Source: Geobacillus sp. 46C-IIa (GTDB taxonomy: Bacteria > Bacillota > Bacilli > Bacillales > Anoxybacillaceae). Taken from it: 64,000 bases of DNA. Shown here in pieces: positions 1 to 7,170 of this stretch. The DNA lies in the NCBI RefSeq assembly GCF_014679505.1, contig NZ_CP061474.1, positions 2,056,001 through 2,120,000 on the forward strand. The letters are read 5' to 3'. The notes below the pieces were generated by a model. The model did no database searches. It was not told where the DNA came from and saw nothing but the letters and a program-made list of their open reading frames with translations. Position numbers and translations under genes: made by a program. Each line of letters begins with the position of its first letter. Positions within the stretch are counted from its first letter, which is position 1.

Positions 1-1070
1 GCGTCACCTCTATCGCCACATCCTCAGGAAATGATAAGCCAATGGAAGGTCGGTTTGTCGGCGATCCGTTCATTGCTGTCAAATGCCCACAGTGCGGAAC
101 GATGTACCCGGAAACGAAAATCGAGGGGATCGGCCCGGAAGCCATTCGGTGCGCGAATTGCGGCGCGGACGTGACTCCATTTGTATTTACGAACGGCTAT
201 ACGATGACGTTTGATCCAAACCGACAGATCGGCGTGACCGTGCATAAAGAAGCGGCAGAACACATCGCTCGACAAGGACGGTACTACATGGCGACACCCG
301 ACAACTCCGTCCAAAACCCGATCGTCACGTTTGCGCCCCATGACTTAGTCGGAACGGTGGCCAGACTCCGCCCGTTCCTCGGACAGCTCGGCACCACCCC
401 GGCGCGTCCGCTACCGGATTCACATAACGCCGGCGACTTTGGCCAATTTCTGATCAACGCCCCACATGAATACGGGATTACGAAAGAACAGCTGGGAGAT
501 CGCACGGACGGACATATGGACATTAACCGTGTACGCGAAGGCGCCGTGTTGATCTGCCCTGTGAAAGTGCGAGGCGGAGGCGTTTATCTCGGTGATATGC
601 ATGCCATGCAGGGCGACGGAGAAATTGCTGGGCATACGACCGACGTATCTGGCATCGTCACCCTTCAAGTGAAAGTGATCAAAGGGTTGACCATTGACGG
701 ACCGATTCTTCTTCCTGTTGCTGAAGACCTCCCCTACTTAGCAAAGCCATTGACAAAAAAAGAAAAAGAAATCGCCCTCGATTTGGCACAATCATGGGGA
801 GTAAACAAATTGGAAGAATCGTTGCCGATTTCCTTTGTCGGGACAGGTGCCAACCTAAATGAGGCAACAGAAAACGGGTTGCAACGGGCAGCGAAAACGT
901 TAGGCATCTCTGTCCCTGAGGTGATGAACCGTGCCACGATTACCGGCGCCATCGAAATTGGCCGACATCCTGGGGTCATCACCGTGACCTTCTTGTGCCC
1001 CATTCGTTATTTAGACAAGATTAGTTTGACCTCGCTAGTGTACGATCAATATCGCAGCGTTTTGGATTGA
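1..1070 (+). CDS. Acetamidase/formamidase family protein, 5' end outside window
   Basis: The reading frame is open from base 3, so the start lies upstream; the ATG at 42 is internal. The family hydrolyses short amides such as formamide or acetamide to the acid and ammonia in the cytoplasm. Family hallmarks are a Cys4 zinc-ribbon-like pair (CPQC and CANC) near the N-terminal part seen here, and the block GGGVYLGDMHAMQGDGE with the metal-binding His and Asp residues, followed by AGHTTDVSG. About 100 N-terminal residues of a normal family member are missing only because the window begins here. The stop codon TGA (1068-1070) overlaps the right end of an IS200/IS605 element; removing the element would give a terminal Glu codon and a TAA stop, so the insertion hardly changes the protein. 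Family assignment is firm; the substrate is not known. Confidence 0.9.
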   Translation, partial: VTSIATSSGNDKPMEGRFVGDPFIAVKCPQCGTMYPETKIEGIGPEAIRCANCGADVTPFVFTNGYTMTFDPNRQIGVTVHKEAAEHIARQGRYYMATPDNSVQNPIVTFAPHDLVGTVARLRPFLGQLGTTPARPLPDSHNAGDFGQFLINAPHEYGITKEQLGDRTDGHMDINRVREGAVLICPVKVRGGGVYLGDMHAMQGDGEIAGHTTDVSGIVTLQVKVIKGLTIDGPILLPVAEDLPYLAKPLTKKEKEIALDLAQSWGVNKLEESLPISFVGTGANLNEATENGLQRAAKTLGISVPEVMNRATITGAIEIGRHPGVITVTFLCPIRYLDKISLTSLVYDQYRSVLD

Positions 1071-1230
1071 CACTCCACACGGCTAAAACCGTGGGATTCT
1101 TGGGTCGTTAACGCCCTCCTCCATTTCTGGTTCGGACAACGCCCAAGTTCGGGGCTGTGTCATCAGCCCGTCCTACGGCAGAGCGTATAGCTCCGTAGGC
1201 TGATGGACTTTCGCTTACGCTACTCCATCC
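1067..1230 (-). ncRNA. Putative omega (right-end) guide RNA for TnpB
   Basis: In this family TnpB is guided by an RNA made from the 3' end of tnpB and the right end of the element, with the guide taken from the DNA just beyond the element. Here that region runs from inside the tnpB 3' end through the right-end hairpin to 1067. The expected guide, read on minus from 1066, is TCCAAAACGCTGCGATATTG, which lies in the acetamidase 3' end. The 5' limit is not visible from sequence and 1230 is a rough placement. Confidence 0.5.
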
Positions 1231-2273
1231 ATCACAGGTACACTCATAATAGTTAATGCACCCACGCGATCTCGATGGGTCGTGTACCCACAGTCTTGAC
1301 AACGGTATTGACGGTCTTTCGCTTTGTTCTTTGCTCCGCATTGCGGGCAGAGTTGCGATGTGTATTTCGGGTTCACATACACAACCGAGATTCCAGCTAA
1401 TTTCGCCTTGTATTCGATAAACTTGGAAAGTTGATAAAAGCTCCATGTATGCAAGTGTTTTTCGTTTTTACGGCTTGTTCTTGCCGTCTGACGAATGTTC
1501 GTCAGCCTCTCTAATTTGATAACAGATACCTCTTCTTGAATGGCCAGATTGACGATCTGGCGGCTGATTTTATGATTGATATCCGTCATTACACGATGTT
1601 CTTTATTGTTCAATTTGCGAATGGCAGACAACTTCTTGAGTTTTCCTAACTTCTTTCTCTGTTCTTGATAGTTGCGGCGTATATATTTGTTCATGCGGCC
1701 ATTGCCAAAAAATCGAGTCTTTCCTGTGGAAGTGACTGCCACCGCCGGAACTTTCAATCCAAGATCGACACCCATGACTTTTTCATTGTCCTTTTCACTT
1801 ACAGGGACGTCGATCGACACTTGAGCATACCATTTCCCTGACTTCTCAACGATTCGCATGAGTCCAAGTTTCGCATTCGCAAGAAACTTTTGATCACGTT
1901 CGGTGATCATGGCACGGAATTTCGTCTTTTTCACTGCCCCATTTTGCATAATAGGGAAAGCGATGATATCTTTGCCAATGGAATAGTTTTGATTATTGAC
2001 AAAATAAACCCGCTTTTTGAGAATTGGACGTTTCCCTGTTTTTTTCATCTTTTTAAATACACTTCTTGCATCTCGAATCGCTTGATTTAACACAGCGGAA
2101 GGGAGATTGGCATTGACATGCTTCGTTGTGAGTTTAGGAAAGGATTTTTGGTGTTCCATTTGTTCAGTCAATTCATTCACCACTCGAATATACTCTTCTC
2201 CCAACTGACGAAGCAGTTGAGGATGGTGAGGAAAAAAACGAATATTCAAGGTGATGGTTGGCAACTGAATCAC
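1215..2273 (-). CDS. tnpB: TnpB, RNA-guided RuvC nuclease of IS200/IS605
   Basis: A compact TnpB of 352 residues, an RNA-guided DNA nuclease that helps its transposon persist by cutting the vacated donor site; it is the ancestor group of Cas12. The split RuvC active site is intact: Asp170 in GVDLGLKVPA, Glu255 in VIKLERLTNI and Asp335 in THRDRVGAL. The zinc ribbon between the last two motifs is also intact (CPQCG with Cys309/312 and CQDCG with Cys325/328). The N-terminal part is the usual basic helix-rich recognition region. The start is GTG, overlapping the tnpA stop (GTGA), so the two genes are translationally coupled. The common C-terminal Asn of the third motif is replaced by Val (DRVGA), which should be noted but leaves the catalytic Asp in place. 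Confidence 0.93.
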   Translation of the reverse strand: MIQLPTITLNIRFFPHHPQLLRQLGEEYIRVVNELTEQMEHQKSFPKLTTKHVNANLPSAVLNQAIRDARSVFKKMKKTGKRPILKKRVYFVNNQNYSIGKDIIAFPIMQNGAVKKTKFRAMITERDQKFLANAKLGLMRIVEKSGKWYAQVSIDVPVSEKDNEKVMGVDLGLKVPAVAVTSTGKTRFFGNGRMNKYIRRNYQEQRKKLGKLKKLSAIRKLNNKEHRVMTDINHKISRQIVNLAIQEEVSVIKLERLTNIRQTARTSRKNEKHLHTWSFYQLSKFIEYKAKLAGISVVYVNPKYTSQLCPQCGAKNKAKDRQYRCQDCGYTTHRDRVGALTIMSVPVMDGVA

Positions 2274-2665
2274 CCCCTTTTTTTCTGCGCTTCAACATAT
2301 CGCTTAATGGTTTCGCTTGATACATTTCCTGCTGTACTCACAAAAAATGAGCGTGTCCATAAACTTGGCAAGTGAGCAAGATGCTTAAACTCTTGCCTTA
2401 AGATTCGAGAGGTCACTCCTTTCACTTTCGCCATAATTGCTGAAGGAGAATCCGTTGGAAGACAGTTGAGAAACAAATGACAATGATCCGGCATTACTTC
2501 CATTGCAAGGATACGCCAATCATTTTCTTTACAAATTTGTTGAACAAGCTGCTTGAATCGAATTTCAACTTCACCAACCAGCACTTTTCTTCGATAACGC
2601 GGACAAAAAACAAAATGATAATTGATGAGAGAAACGATCGTTTTGGTGCATCTGTACTGTTCCAT
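2270..2665 (-). CDS. tnpA: TnpA, Y1 HUH single-strand transposase
   Basis: A REP/IS200-type transposase of 131 residues. It excises and inserts the element as single-stranded circular DNA, using one catalytic tyrosine and an HUH metal site. The HUH motif is His61-Cys-His63 in PDHCHLFL and the nucleophile is Tyr123 in IKRYVEAQ. The length is normal for the family and the gene looks functional. It is first in a two-gene unit and overlaps tnpB by four bases. The left-end hairpin, its likely recognition structure, lies just upstream on the same strand. Confidence 0.93.
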   Translation of the reverse strand: MEQYRCTKTIVSLINYHFVFCPRYRRKVLVGEVEIRFKQLVQQICKENDWRILAMEVMPDHCHLFLNCLPTDSPSAIMAKVKGVTSRILRQEFKHLAHLPSLWTRSFFVSTAGNVSSETIKRYVEAQKKRG

Positions 2666-2701
2666 ACTTCAATTGTATCAGTTTGATTATTAAACTGCAA
2701 C

Positions 2702-2753
2702 AAAATAGACGTTTCATCCCACCTCTAAAGAAGTGGGCTTTCACGTCTATTTT
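2702..2753 (-). repeat. Left-end hairpins of the IS200/IS605 element
   Basis: An outer stem AAAATAGACGT / ACGTCTATTTT encloses an inner stem of eight pairs beginning CCCAC and ending GTGGG with a short loop. Imperfect hairpins of this kind are bound by TnpA. The structure ends three bases before the TTAC target motif on the minus strand. Confidence 0.75.
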
Positions 2754-2782
2754 TTTGTAAAAACATAGCGATCATCACCGAA

Positions 2783-2821
2783 GGCTTCATCCTCTCGCGC
2801 TTGCCAGGTGGGGATGAAGCC
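2783..2821. terminator. Inverted repeat, probable terminator of the Mrr-like gene
   Basis: A perfect ten-base inverted repeat (GGCTTCATCC ... GGATGAAGCC) with a 19-base loop lies just after the end of the Mrr-like gene. The T-run is weak and displaced, so termination is likely but not certain. Before the IS insertion it would also have followed the acetamidase gene, so it may serve both converging genes. Confidence 0.5.
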
Positions 2822-2830
2822 GTATGTTTG

Positions 2831-3814
2831 TCAAGATTCGGGCACATACATTTTCTGCAGCGGCAGCAACGCTCTCGCCTCATTTGGCATGTTCTCGTAC
2901 CAATGGACAATCAAGTTGACCAATTCTTCTAAATCAATCAGTTTAACGGAATTATGTTTGGCGACTGCCTCTGCTTGGGAAGTAAAACCGCCTGTTGAAA
3001 CGAACAGGCAATTGGCATCAATCGGGTTGGCCCCAAGAAGCTGCTGGATTTCCGGAGCCGAGGCGGCACTTTTGCGATGCTTCACTTGCACCTTAATCAT
3101 TGGTTTTTCAAAGCCAAATGCGTCCTTATAGGCCAACACATCCACACCGCCATCGGGGCCTTTCGGGCTGACTTGCACGTTGTACCCCATCGCTTGAAGC
3201 AAGCCTGCCACTAAATCTTGCATTTGCCACGGATCAAGCTTGTCAACTTTGTCTTGGATCATCATCAACGCTTTTCCAACAAGGTCTTCGACGATTTCTC
3301 CCGTTTCCCCCTCTTCAGGTTGAGATTTTGGGAATGATTGACTGATTAAACGCTGCTCGATTTCATCGCCCCATTCGTCAACTCGAAAAACCGTTAGCGT
3401 CGAACCTAAACTGTTCTTCGCTCCGTCTGACAACGAGTCCCTTGGAACTGTGGCATTTTCCCATTTTACACGGATGATGTTCGGATAATAGGAATACCCG
3501 ATGTCGGGATCATAGCGATGCTCTTCTGTCACGGTTCCAACAATGTACTCCCTTTTCTCCTTCGAATATGTAATCACACGATCACCTTTTTTGATTTCAT
3601 GGGCAAAACGCCATACTTGGTTCACCCAACTGGTTCTCGATTTTGGTTTCGCCTCGGCAAACACTTCATCCGCCTTTCGCTGCAGCCGTTCTTTCGACCG
3701 AAAGTTCTTCGGATTGCCCAATCTCGCCCAACCGATCGATGCGATTCCCTTTTCCAGCCAAAGTGGGATCAGTTCATTGCGATCGCCGGCGCGGATCATC
3801 CACCATTTTGACAT
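2831..3814 (-). CDS. Mrr-type (type IV-like) restriction endonuclease
   Basis: A 327-residue protein whose C-terminal half is an Mrr-type PD-(D/E)xK nuclease domain (about 193-305). The pattern is DPWQMQDLVAGLLQAMGY, then GGVDVLAY with Asp225, then KVQVKH with Gln243 and Lys245, the QxK variant usual for Mrr. Mrr enzymes cut modified or foreign DNA. The N-terminal 150 residues (MSKWWMIRAGDRN...) look like a PUA/EVE-type module, a class often used to recognise modified bases; this part is inference. The start at 3814 is chosen because AGGAGG lies eight bases upstream; an upstream ATG at 3862 lacks a site. It stands alone, 180 bases downstream of an unknown gene on the same strand. Confidence 0.85.
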   Translation of the reverse strand: MSKWWMIRAGDRNELIPLWLEKGIASIGWARLGNPKNFRSKERLQRKADEVFAEAKPKSRTSWVNQVWRFAHEIKKGDRVITYSKEKREYIVGTVTEEHRYDPDIGYSYYPNIIRVKWENATVPRDSLSDGAKNSLGSTLTVFRVDEWGDEIEQRLISQSFPKSQPEEGETGEIVEDLVGKALMMIQDKVDKLDPWQMQDLVAGLLQAMGYNVQVSPKGPDGGVDVLAYKDAFGFEKPMIKVQVKHRKSAASAPEIQQLLGANPIDANCLFVSTGGFTSQAEAVAKHNSVKLIDLEELVNLIVHWYENMPNEARALLPLQKMYVPES

Positions 3815-3993
3815 TCGGGTTCCTCCTTTTTGCAAAAAGAAATCGCTCCGCCTGTAAAACAACCATTTTTCTAAAAACGAGAGCTCAAAAGACGAGCAGA
3901 TAGCCCCCCGCTATATGCCAATACGTTTCAGATAAACAAAAAAAAACGAAAAAACCGCCTAGAATCCCCCCCTTCATCGGTGTCCTCGGTCTA

Positions 3994-4512
3994 TTACAAA
4001 CTGCTTAATCGATTTCGTTCAATTTTGATCGTATGATCCTTCCCATCCAATACATCTGCACGTTTGCTTCCGTAGAGGCGAAGCTTGGGAGAGCCTTTCA
4101 CCGCTTTTATGGAGAGCCGCGGAATTCCCCGAACTTGCTGTCTTTGAAGGTCCACGCACTCAAGAAACTCATTCCAACAGACAATGGCAATCACTTGATT
4201 GGAGTCACTCGGCAGTTTCTGTGCACAGACAAACGCAAAAATGATTTCTCTTTCCTTGCTGTTTTCCAGATAAATCTTGCTAATTTCGGCAATCTCACTG
4301 TCGCTGAATACAAACGACCAAGTGAAATCTTTGGAGCCGGATGGAGTCGTGCTGTATTTCGTATAAATGATGTAGCTCGCTTTATTCGTTGTGACTTCAT
4401 AAATTTGACGGTTGTCATTTTCCTTTTCAAACAGCGCCGGCGCCAGCCCGCCGTTGACCAACGCAGAAAGAAGCGCTCCATAATAGTAGTCTGCTTTGCG
4501 AATCGTTGCCAC
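3994..4512 (-). CDS. Conserved-looking protein of unknown function
   Basis: I do not recognise this 172-residue protein. It has a GTG start with GGGAGGGG about eight bases upstream, ordinary composition, no signal peptide and no membrane segment. The N-terminal part (RKADYYYGALLSALVN) looks helical and the middle alternates strand-like segments such as ASYIIYTKY and FTWSFVF. It contains no motif of a known enzyme that I can see. It is codirectional with and upstream of the Mrr-type gene, inside a region rich in defence genes, so a partner role in restriction or a separate defence function are both possible. The Mrr gene has its own ribosome site and a 180-base gap, so a shared transcript is not shown. 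Confidence 0.7.
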   Translation of the reverse strand: MATIRKADYYYGALLSALVNGGLAPALFEKENDNRQIYEVTTNKASYIIYTKYSTTPSGSKDFTWSFVFSDSEIAEISKIYLENSKEREIIFAFVCAQKLPSDSNQVIAIVCWNEFLECVDLQRQQVRGIPRLSIKAVKGSPKLRLYGSKRADVLDGKDHTIKIERNRLSSL

Positions 4513-4615
4513 CCGTTTCCCCTCCCTTTGTCATAGATAAAAAGACTTCTTCCATTTGATTGTATCAATTTTTGCAAAACATTTCCGTCGAACTTTGTCG
4601 ACCGATCAAAAATAC

Positions 4616-4639
4616 AAAAAGAGCGGTGCGTGCCGCTCT
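4616..4639 (-). terminator. Hairpin with T-run
   Basis: GAGCGG / CCGCTC stem with a six-base loop, followed on minus by TTTTT. No intact gene on minus ends directly before it; the decayed gene at 4937-6568 is the nearest. On plus it is followed only by CTTTCTT. Confidence 0.5.
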
Positions 4640-4894
4640 CTTTCTTAAAATGATGTCAGTCTCGCTGGCTTTCCAATTCATTTCGTTTTTGGTTAGCCTT
4701 CCTGATCAGTAAACGGGGGCAAAGAAACTCTACGCGCTTTCCTAGATTGCAAGAGCTGTACAACATTTCCCGTCCATTTTGTATCTTTCCCTAGCTTTCC
4801 CTTTCTCTAAGTGTGCCATACATTGGCGCCCTGTTGCTGCTTGGGAATGTGCTCTTGGATGTCTCAAAGATTTTGCATTCAATCGGGCTGCTAA

Positions 4895-4929
4895 GACAAA
4901 ACAGAAGCCTGCTCGGCTTCTGTTTTGTC
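4895..4929. terminator. Strong palindromic terminator after a decayed gene
   Basis: A perfect 15-base inverted repeat (GACAAAACAGAAGCC and its complement) with a five-base loop. The A-rich and T-rich outer arms would let it work in either direction. It lies eight bases past the TGA of the C-terminal gene remnant on minus, which supports that remnant being a once real gene. Confidence 0.75.
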
Positions 4930-4936
4930 CCCACCT

Positions 4937-5008
4937 TCAACGGCTTAAGGCCCGTAACATAAACCGCTCGACATCATTCTCCGGTCCGATGAAATCCACA
5001 TTGATGTT
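4937..5008 (-). pseudogene. C-terminal remnant of an unknown gene cut by IS3 element
   Basis: Minus-strand frame ending at TGA with the product end NINVDFIGPENDVERFMLR followed by ALSR. A strong terminator follows the stop. It begins exactly at the left end of the IS3 element. On the other side of the element, the frame at 6392-6568 reads up to the insertion at a codon boundary, so joining the flanks gives GTDVVL then NINVDFIGP in one frame. I do not recognise the protein. It is supported by reading frame and terminator only. Confidence 0.45.
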
Positions 5009-5077
5009 AGTCTAGATTATAGACACAACGAATAGAGAAATGTATAGTAAATCTATCAATCATAAGGAGTGTCTATA

Positions 5078-5365
5078 ATGACAAGACGTTTTGATAAAGA
5101 ATTCAAAATACATGCAGTAAAATTAGTGGTCGAGGAAGGAAAAGTGGTCTCTCAAACCGCAAGACAACTCGATATTTCGCCAAAAACTCTTCATAAATGG
5201 GTCGCAGATTATAAAAAAGATGCCGAACATAGTTTTGTAGGAAGTGGAAACCTCAAACCAGAAGATCAAGAAAAGCGCGAACTCCAAAAACGCATCCGTG
5301 ACCTTGAGGAGGAAAACGCTATTTTAAAAAAGGCCATGAGCATCTTCGCCAAAAACCAGAAGTAA
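5078..5365 (+). CDS. IS3-family transposase OrfA
   Basis: A 95-residue protein with an N-terminal helix-turn-helix (RRFDKEFKIHAVKLVVEEG to LDISPKTLHKWVADYK) that binds the IS ends, then a leucine-zipper-like coiled coil (KRELQKRIRDLEEENAILKK) for multimerisation. The start at 5078 is chosen because AAGGAG ends nine bases upstream; the upstream GTG at 5069 overlaps that site. Read alone it ends at 5365. Ribosomes slipping by -1 at 5326-5332 continue into orfB to make the active OrfAB transposase; OrfA itself usually limits transposition. Confidence 0.93.
   Translation: MTRRFDKEFKIHAVKLVVEEGKVVSQTARQLDISPKTLHKWVADYKKDAEHSFVGSGNLKPEDQEKRELQKRIRDLEEENAILKKAMSIFAKNQK
5326..5332 (+). promoter_or_regulatory. 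Programmed -1 frameshift heptamer A AAA AAG
   Basis: The heptamer is in the correct phase (codons AAA 5327-5329 and AAG 5330-5332 in orfA). Shifting by -1 opens a frame with no stop into orfB, reading HEHLRQKPEV and on to RVAKMCEV. This is the standard expression signal of IS3-family elements. Confidence 0.85.
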
Positions 5366-5403
5366 TTTATACATTCATTCATACGCATAGAAAGGAGTTT
5401 CGC

Positions 5404-6234
5404 GTGGCGAAGATGTGTGAAGTCTTAGGCGTTTCAAGAAGTGGATACTATGCTTGGATCAAACGGCCGGAGAGCCAACAAAAGAAAAGACAGGAAGCGT
5501 TGAAAAAGCAAATCAAAAAGATTCATATCAATTCAAGAGAAACATATGGCAGTCCAAAAATCACAAAAATCCTTCAGAAACAAGGAGTCGAGGTATCTCA
5601 AAAAACGGTCGCCAGAATCATGAAAGATGGGAACATTCGTTCAAAAACAAAGAAAAAATACAAGGCAACCACGAACTCGAAGCATCATTGGCCTGTGTAC
5701 CCCAACTTATTGAATCAGCAGTTTGAAGTGAATGAGCCGAATCAAGCATGGGTGGCGGATATCACGTATATTTGGACGAAAGAAGGCTGGCTGTATTTCG
5801 CATCCATCATGGATTTGTTTTCTCGTAAAATTGTAGGATGGCATCTTTCCGAGCGTATGACAAAGGAGTTAGTGATCAAAGCATTCCAACGAGCCATCCA
5901 TCGGCGAAATCCTCAACCTGGTCTGATTCACCATTCGGATCAAGGGAGCCAGTATGCATCGAATGAATACCAAGCCATGTTGAGGCAATACGGAATCCAG
6001 ACGAGCATGAGTCGAAAGGGAAACTGTTATGACAACGCATGTGCGGAATCGTTTCACAGCATCCTGAAAAAGGAACTCATTTTCCACGAAACCTTTACGA
6101 CAAGGAAAGAAGCGAAACAACGGATTTTTGAATACATTGAGTGTTTTTATAATGCCGAGCGAATTCATTCCGCTAATGAGTACGTGTCTCCGATGGCGTA
6201 TGAGAAGATGCATCAGCAAGGCAAAAAGCAGTGA
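5404..6234 (+). CDS. IS3-family transposase OrfB (DDE catalytic domain)
   Basis: The catalytic half of the IS3 transposase. The integrase-core triad is complete: Asp119 in QAWVADITYI, Asp179 in IHHSDQGSQY and Glu215 in NACAESFHS, with the typical RKGNCYDN segment just before the Glu. The N-terminal part has the usual HTH_21-like segment (RETYGSPKITKILQKQGV). The frame is open upstream of the first GTG (5404) through to the slippery site, so the natural product is the OrfAB fusion; independent start at 5404 has no convincing ribosome site. No internal stop or frameshift was seen. Confidence 0.93.
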   Translation: MAKMCEVLGVSRSGYYAWIKRPESQQKKRQEALKKQIKKIHINSRETYGSPKITKILQKQGVEVSQKTVARIMKDGNIRSKTKKKYKATTNSKHHWPVYPNLLNQQFEVNEPNQAWVADITYIWTKEGWLYFASIMDLFSRKIVGWHLSERMTKELVIKAFQRAIHRRNPQPGLIHHSDQGSQYASNEYQAMLRQYGIQTSMSRKGNCYDNACAESFHSILKKELIFHETFTTRKEAKQRIFEYIECFYNAERIHSANEYVSPMAYEKMHQQGKKQ

Positions 6235-6274
6235 ACTCTTCTCTCCACAAAGTCACGATATAAGGGGCATCTTT

Positions 6275-6323
6275 CCTCTTGAGAAGGGGAAGGGTTTACC
6301 AAACCGTTCTCCTTCTCAAGAGG
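6275..6323 (+). repeat. Long hairpin downstream of orfB inside IS3 element
   Basis: A perfect 13-base inverted repeat (CCTCTTGAGAAGG ... CCTTCTCAAGAGG) encloses a second small stem GGTTT/AAACC. It lies between the orfB stop and the right terminal repeat. It has no T-run; it could act as a transcript end or block outside transcription. Confidence 0.55.
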
Positions 6324-6391
6324 CCACCAAACGAAGTGCGGTAGTAGGGTTTTAAAATTTTTCTCGATTTTACGTGTCTGTTTTCTTGACA

Positions 6392-6568
6392 TAATACCAC
6401 ATCCGTTCCGATGGCTTGGAAGTGTTTGCGGGCAAATGCCTTTTCATCTCATTCACAATGTCTGACCGCCAAGGCTGGAACTCGCTGTTTAGCGTACTCA
6501 ATTTCATTTAGAAAATAGTAGGCCGAAGCATTCACTGCACTTAAGTGCTGCCCATGTCTGCAGTACAT
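6392..6568 (-). pseudogene. 5' part of the decayed gene on the other side of IS3
   Basis: In minus-strand frame from an ATG at 6568 this reads MYCRHGQHLSAVNASAYYFL, then NEIEYAKQRVPALAVRHCE, an in-frame TGA, then DEKAFARKHFQAIGTDVVL, and meets the IS3 right end at a codon boundary. The continuation lies at 5008-4937. The in-frame stop and the lack of a good ribosome site mean the gene was already decayed or is not genuine. I do not recognise it. Confidence 0.35.
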
Positions 6569-6620
6569 CCAACGAAACGAGCCTTCTCCCCCTGCCTCAG
6601 AGTGTGTTTTTTACAGCCTC

Positions 6621-7157
6621 CTAGCGATCACAAATATATAAAAATAGTTGTCCCAACTCCTCTTCCCCTAACTCTTGAATTAGGATGCCCAACTCCCTAT
6701 AGAATGAAGGATAGATGCTGCGAATACTTTCGATTTCATATTGCAACGCTTCTTCAGAGGGTGTTGATTGGATTCCCATTAGTAATTGCCGTTGCTTCTC
6801 AGCAAGGTACCCTTTTTCATTCATAAACATTAGTACATTTTTGATTTGTTGAATAAATAACGGAGAGTTCTCCGTCCATTCATCAATTCGTTTCCGCCAA
6901 TCTCCATTTTGCACGCTGGAGTTTTTAGGTGAATTTTCTTCAAACAGCTGTTTTAACGCATAATATAAATTTCTCGCTTCTCCTTCCGAAAGGGTGACTC
7001 CCCTTCCCATTTTCGTATATGAAGAATCCCAATCTCTAATATCATACTTTGGGGGATATCCGTTCCAACTCACAAGATTTAACTCTTTATTCCATCCTTT
7101 GGGCGAACTAGACAACGTCGCAATTCGTTTTTTGATTTCAAACTGAATCGTTGCCAA
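6621..7157 (-). CDS. PC4/YdbC-like ssDNA-binding protein, last gene of helicase operon
   Basis: A 178-residue protein. Residues 1-72 match the bacterial YdbC/PC4 fold, a small dimeric single-strand DNA or RNA binding domain; the signature is KGWNKELNLVSWNGYPPKYD, then IRDW and MGRGVTLSEGEARNLYYAL. The C-terminal 100 residues are helical, of unknown role, and are not part of normal short YdbC proteins. The start is TTG at 7157, preceded by GGGGAGAGG; the ATG at 7208 lies inside the upstream gene. It follows the helicase gene after 13 bases, so the two are likely cotranscribed. A single-strand binding partner fits the two helicases encoded by the same operon, which is inference. Confidence 0.75.
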   Translation of the reverse strand: MATIQFEIKKRIATLSSSPKGWNKELNLVSWNGYPPKYDIRDWDSSYTKMGRGVTLSEGEARNLYYALKQLFEENSPKNSSVQNGDWRKRIDEWTENSPLFIQQIKNVLMFMNEKGYLAEKQRQLLMGIQSTPSEEALQYEIESIRSIYPSFYRELGILIQELGEEELGQLFLYICDR

Positions 7158-7170
7158 AAAAACCTCTCCC

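Larger units (their letters stand above)
1067..2756 (-). mobile_element. IS200/IS605-family insertion sequence
   Basis: A complete-looking single-strand transposon read on the minus strand: left end near 2756, tnpA, tnpB, right end near 1067. The left end follows TTAC on the minus strand (GTAA at 2757-2760), the classic type of target for this family. The right end finishes with TCAA (TTGA at 1067-1070 on plus), as in IS608-type elements. Subterminal hairpins are present at both ends (2702-2753, and about 1071-1100 with a CACGG/CCGTG stem). There are no terminal inverted repeats and no target duplication, as expected. Both proteins look intact, so the element may be active. End positions are inferred from motifs. 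Confidence 0.85.
5009..6391 (+). mobile_element. IS3-family insertion sequence (IS150-like organisation)
   Basis: About 1.4 kb with two overlapping reading frames, orfA and orfB, joined by a -1 frameshift. Imperfect 18-base terminal repeats are at 5009-5026 (AGTCTAGATTATAGACAC) and 6374-6391 (GTGTCTGTTTTCTTGACA as the complement), matching at 13 of 18 positions. The inner AGACAC is exact at both ends. No clear target duplication is visible, which may mean the ends are one or two bases off or that flanks were rearranged. Both ORFs and the frameshift signal are intact. It interrupts an already decayed minus-strand gene. Confidence 0.85.

Noticed and set aside
5001..5012. Target site duplication of the IS3 element
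   Set aside because: Bases next to the two terminal repeats (GTT on the left, TAA on the right) do not match for any reasonable choice of ends.
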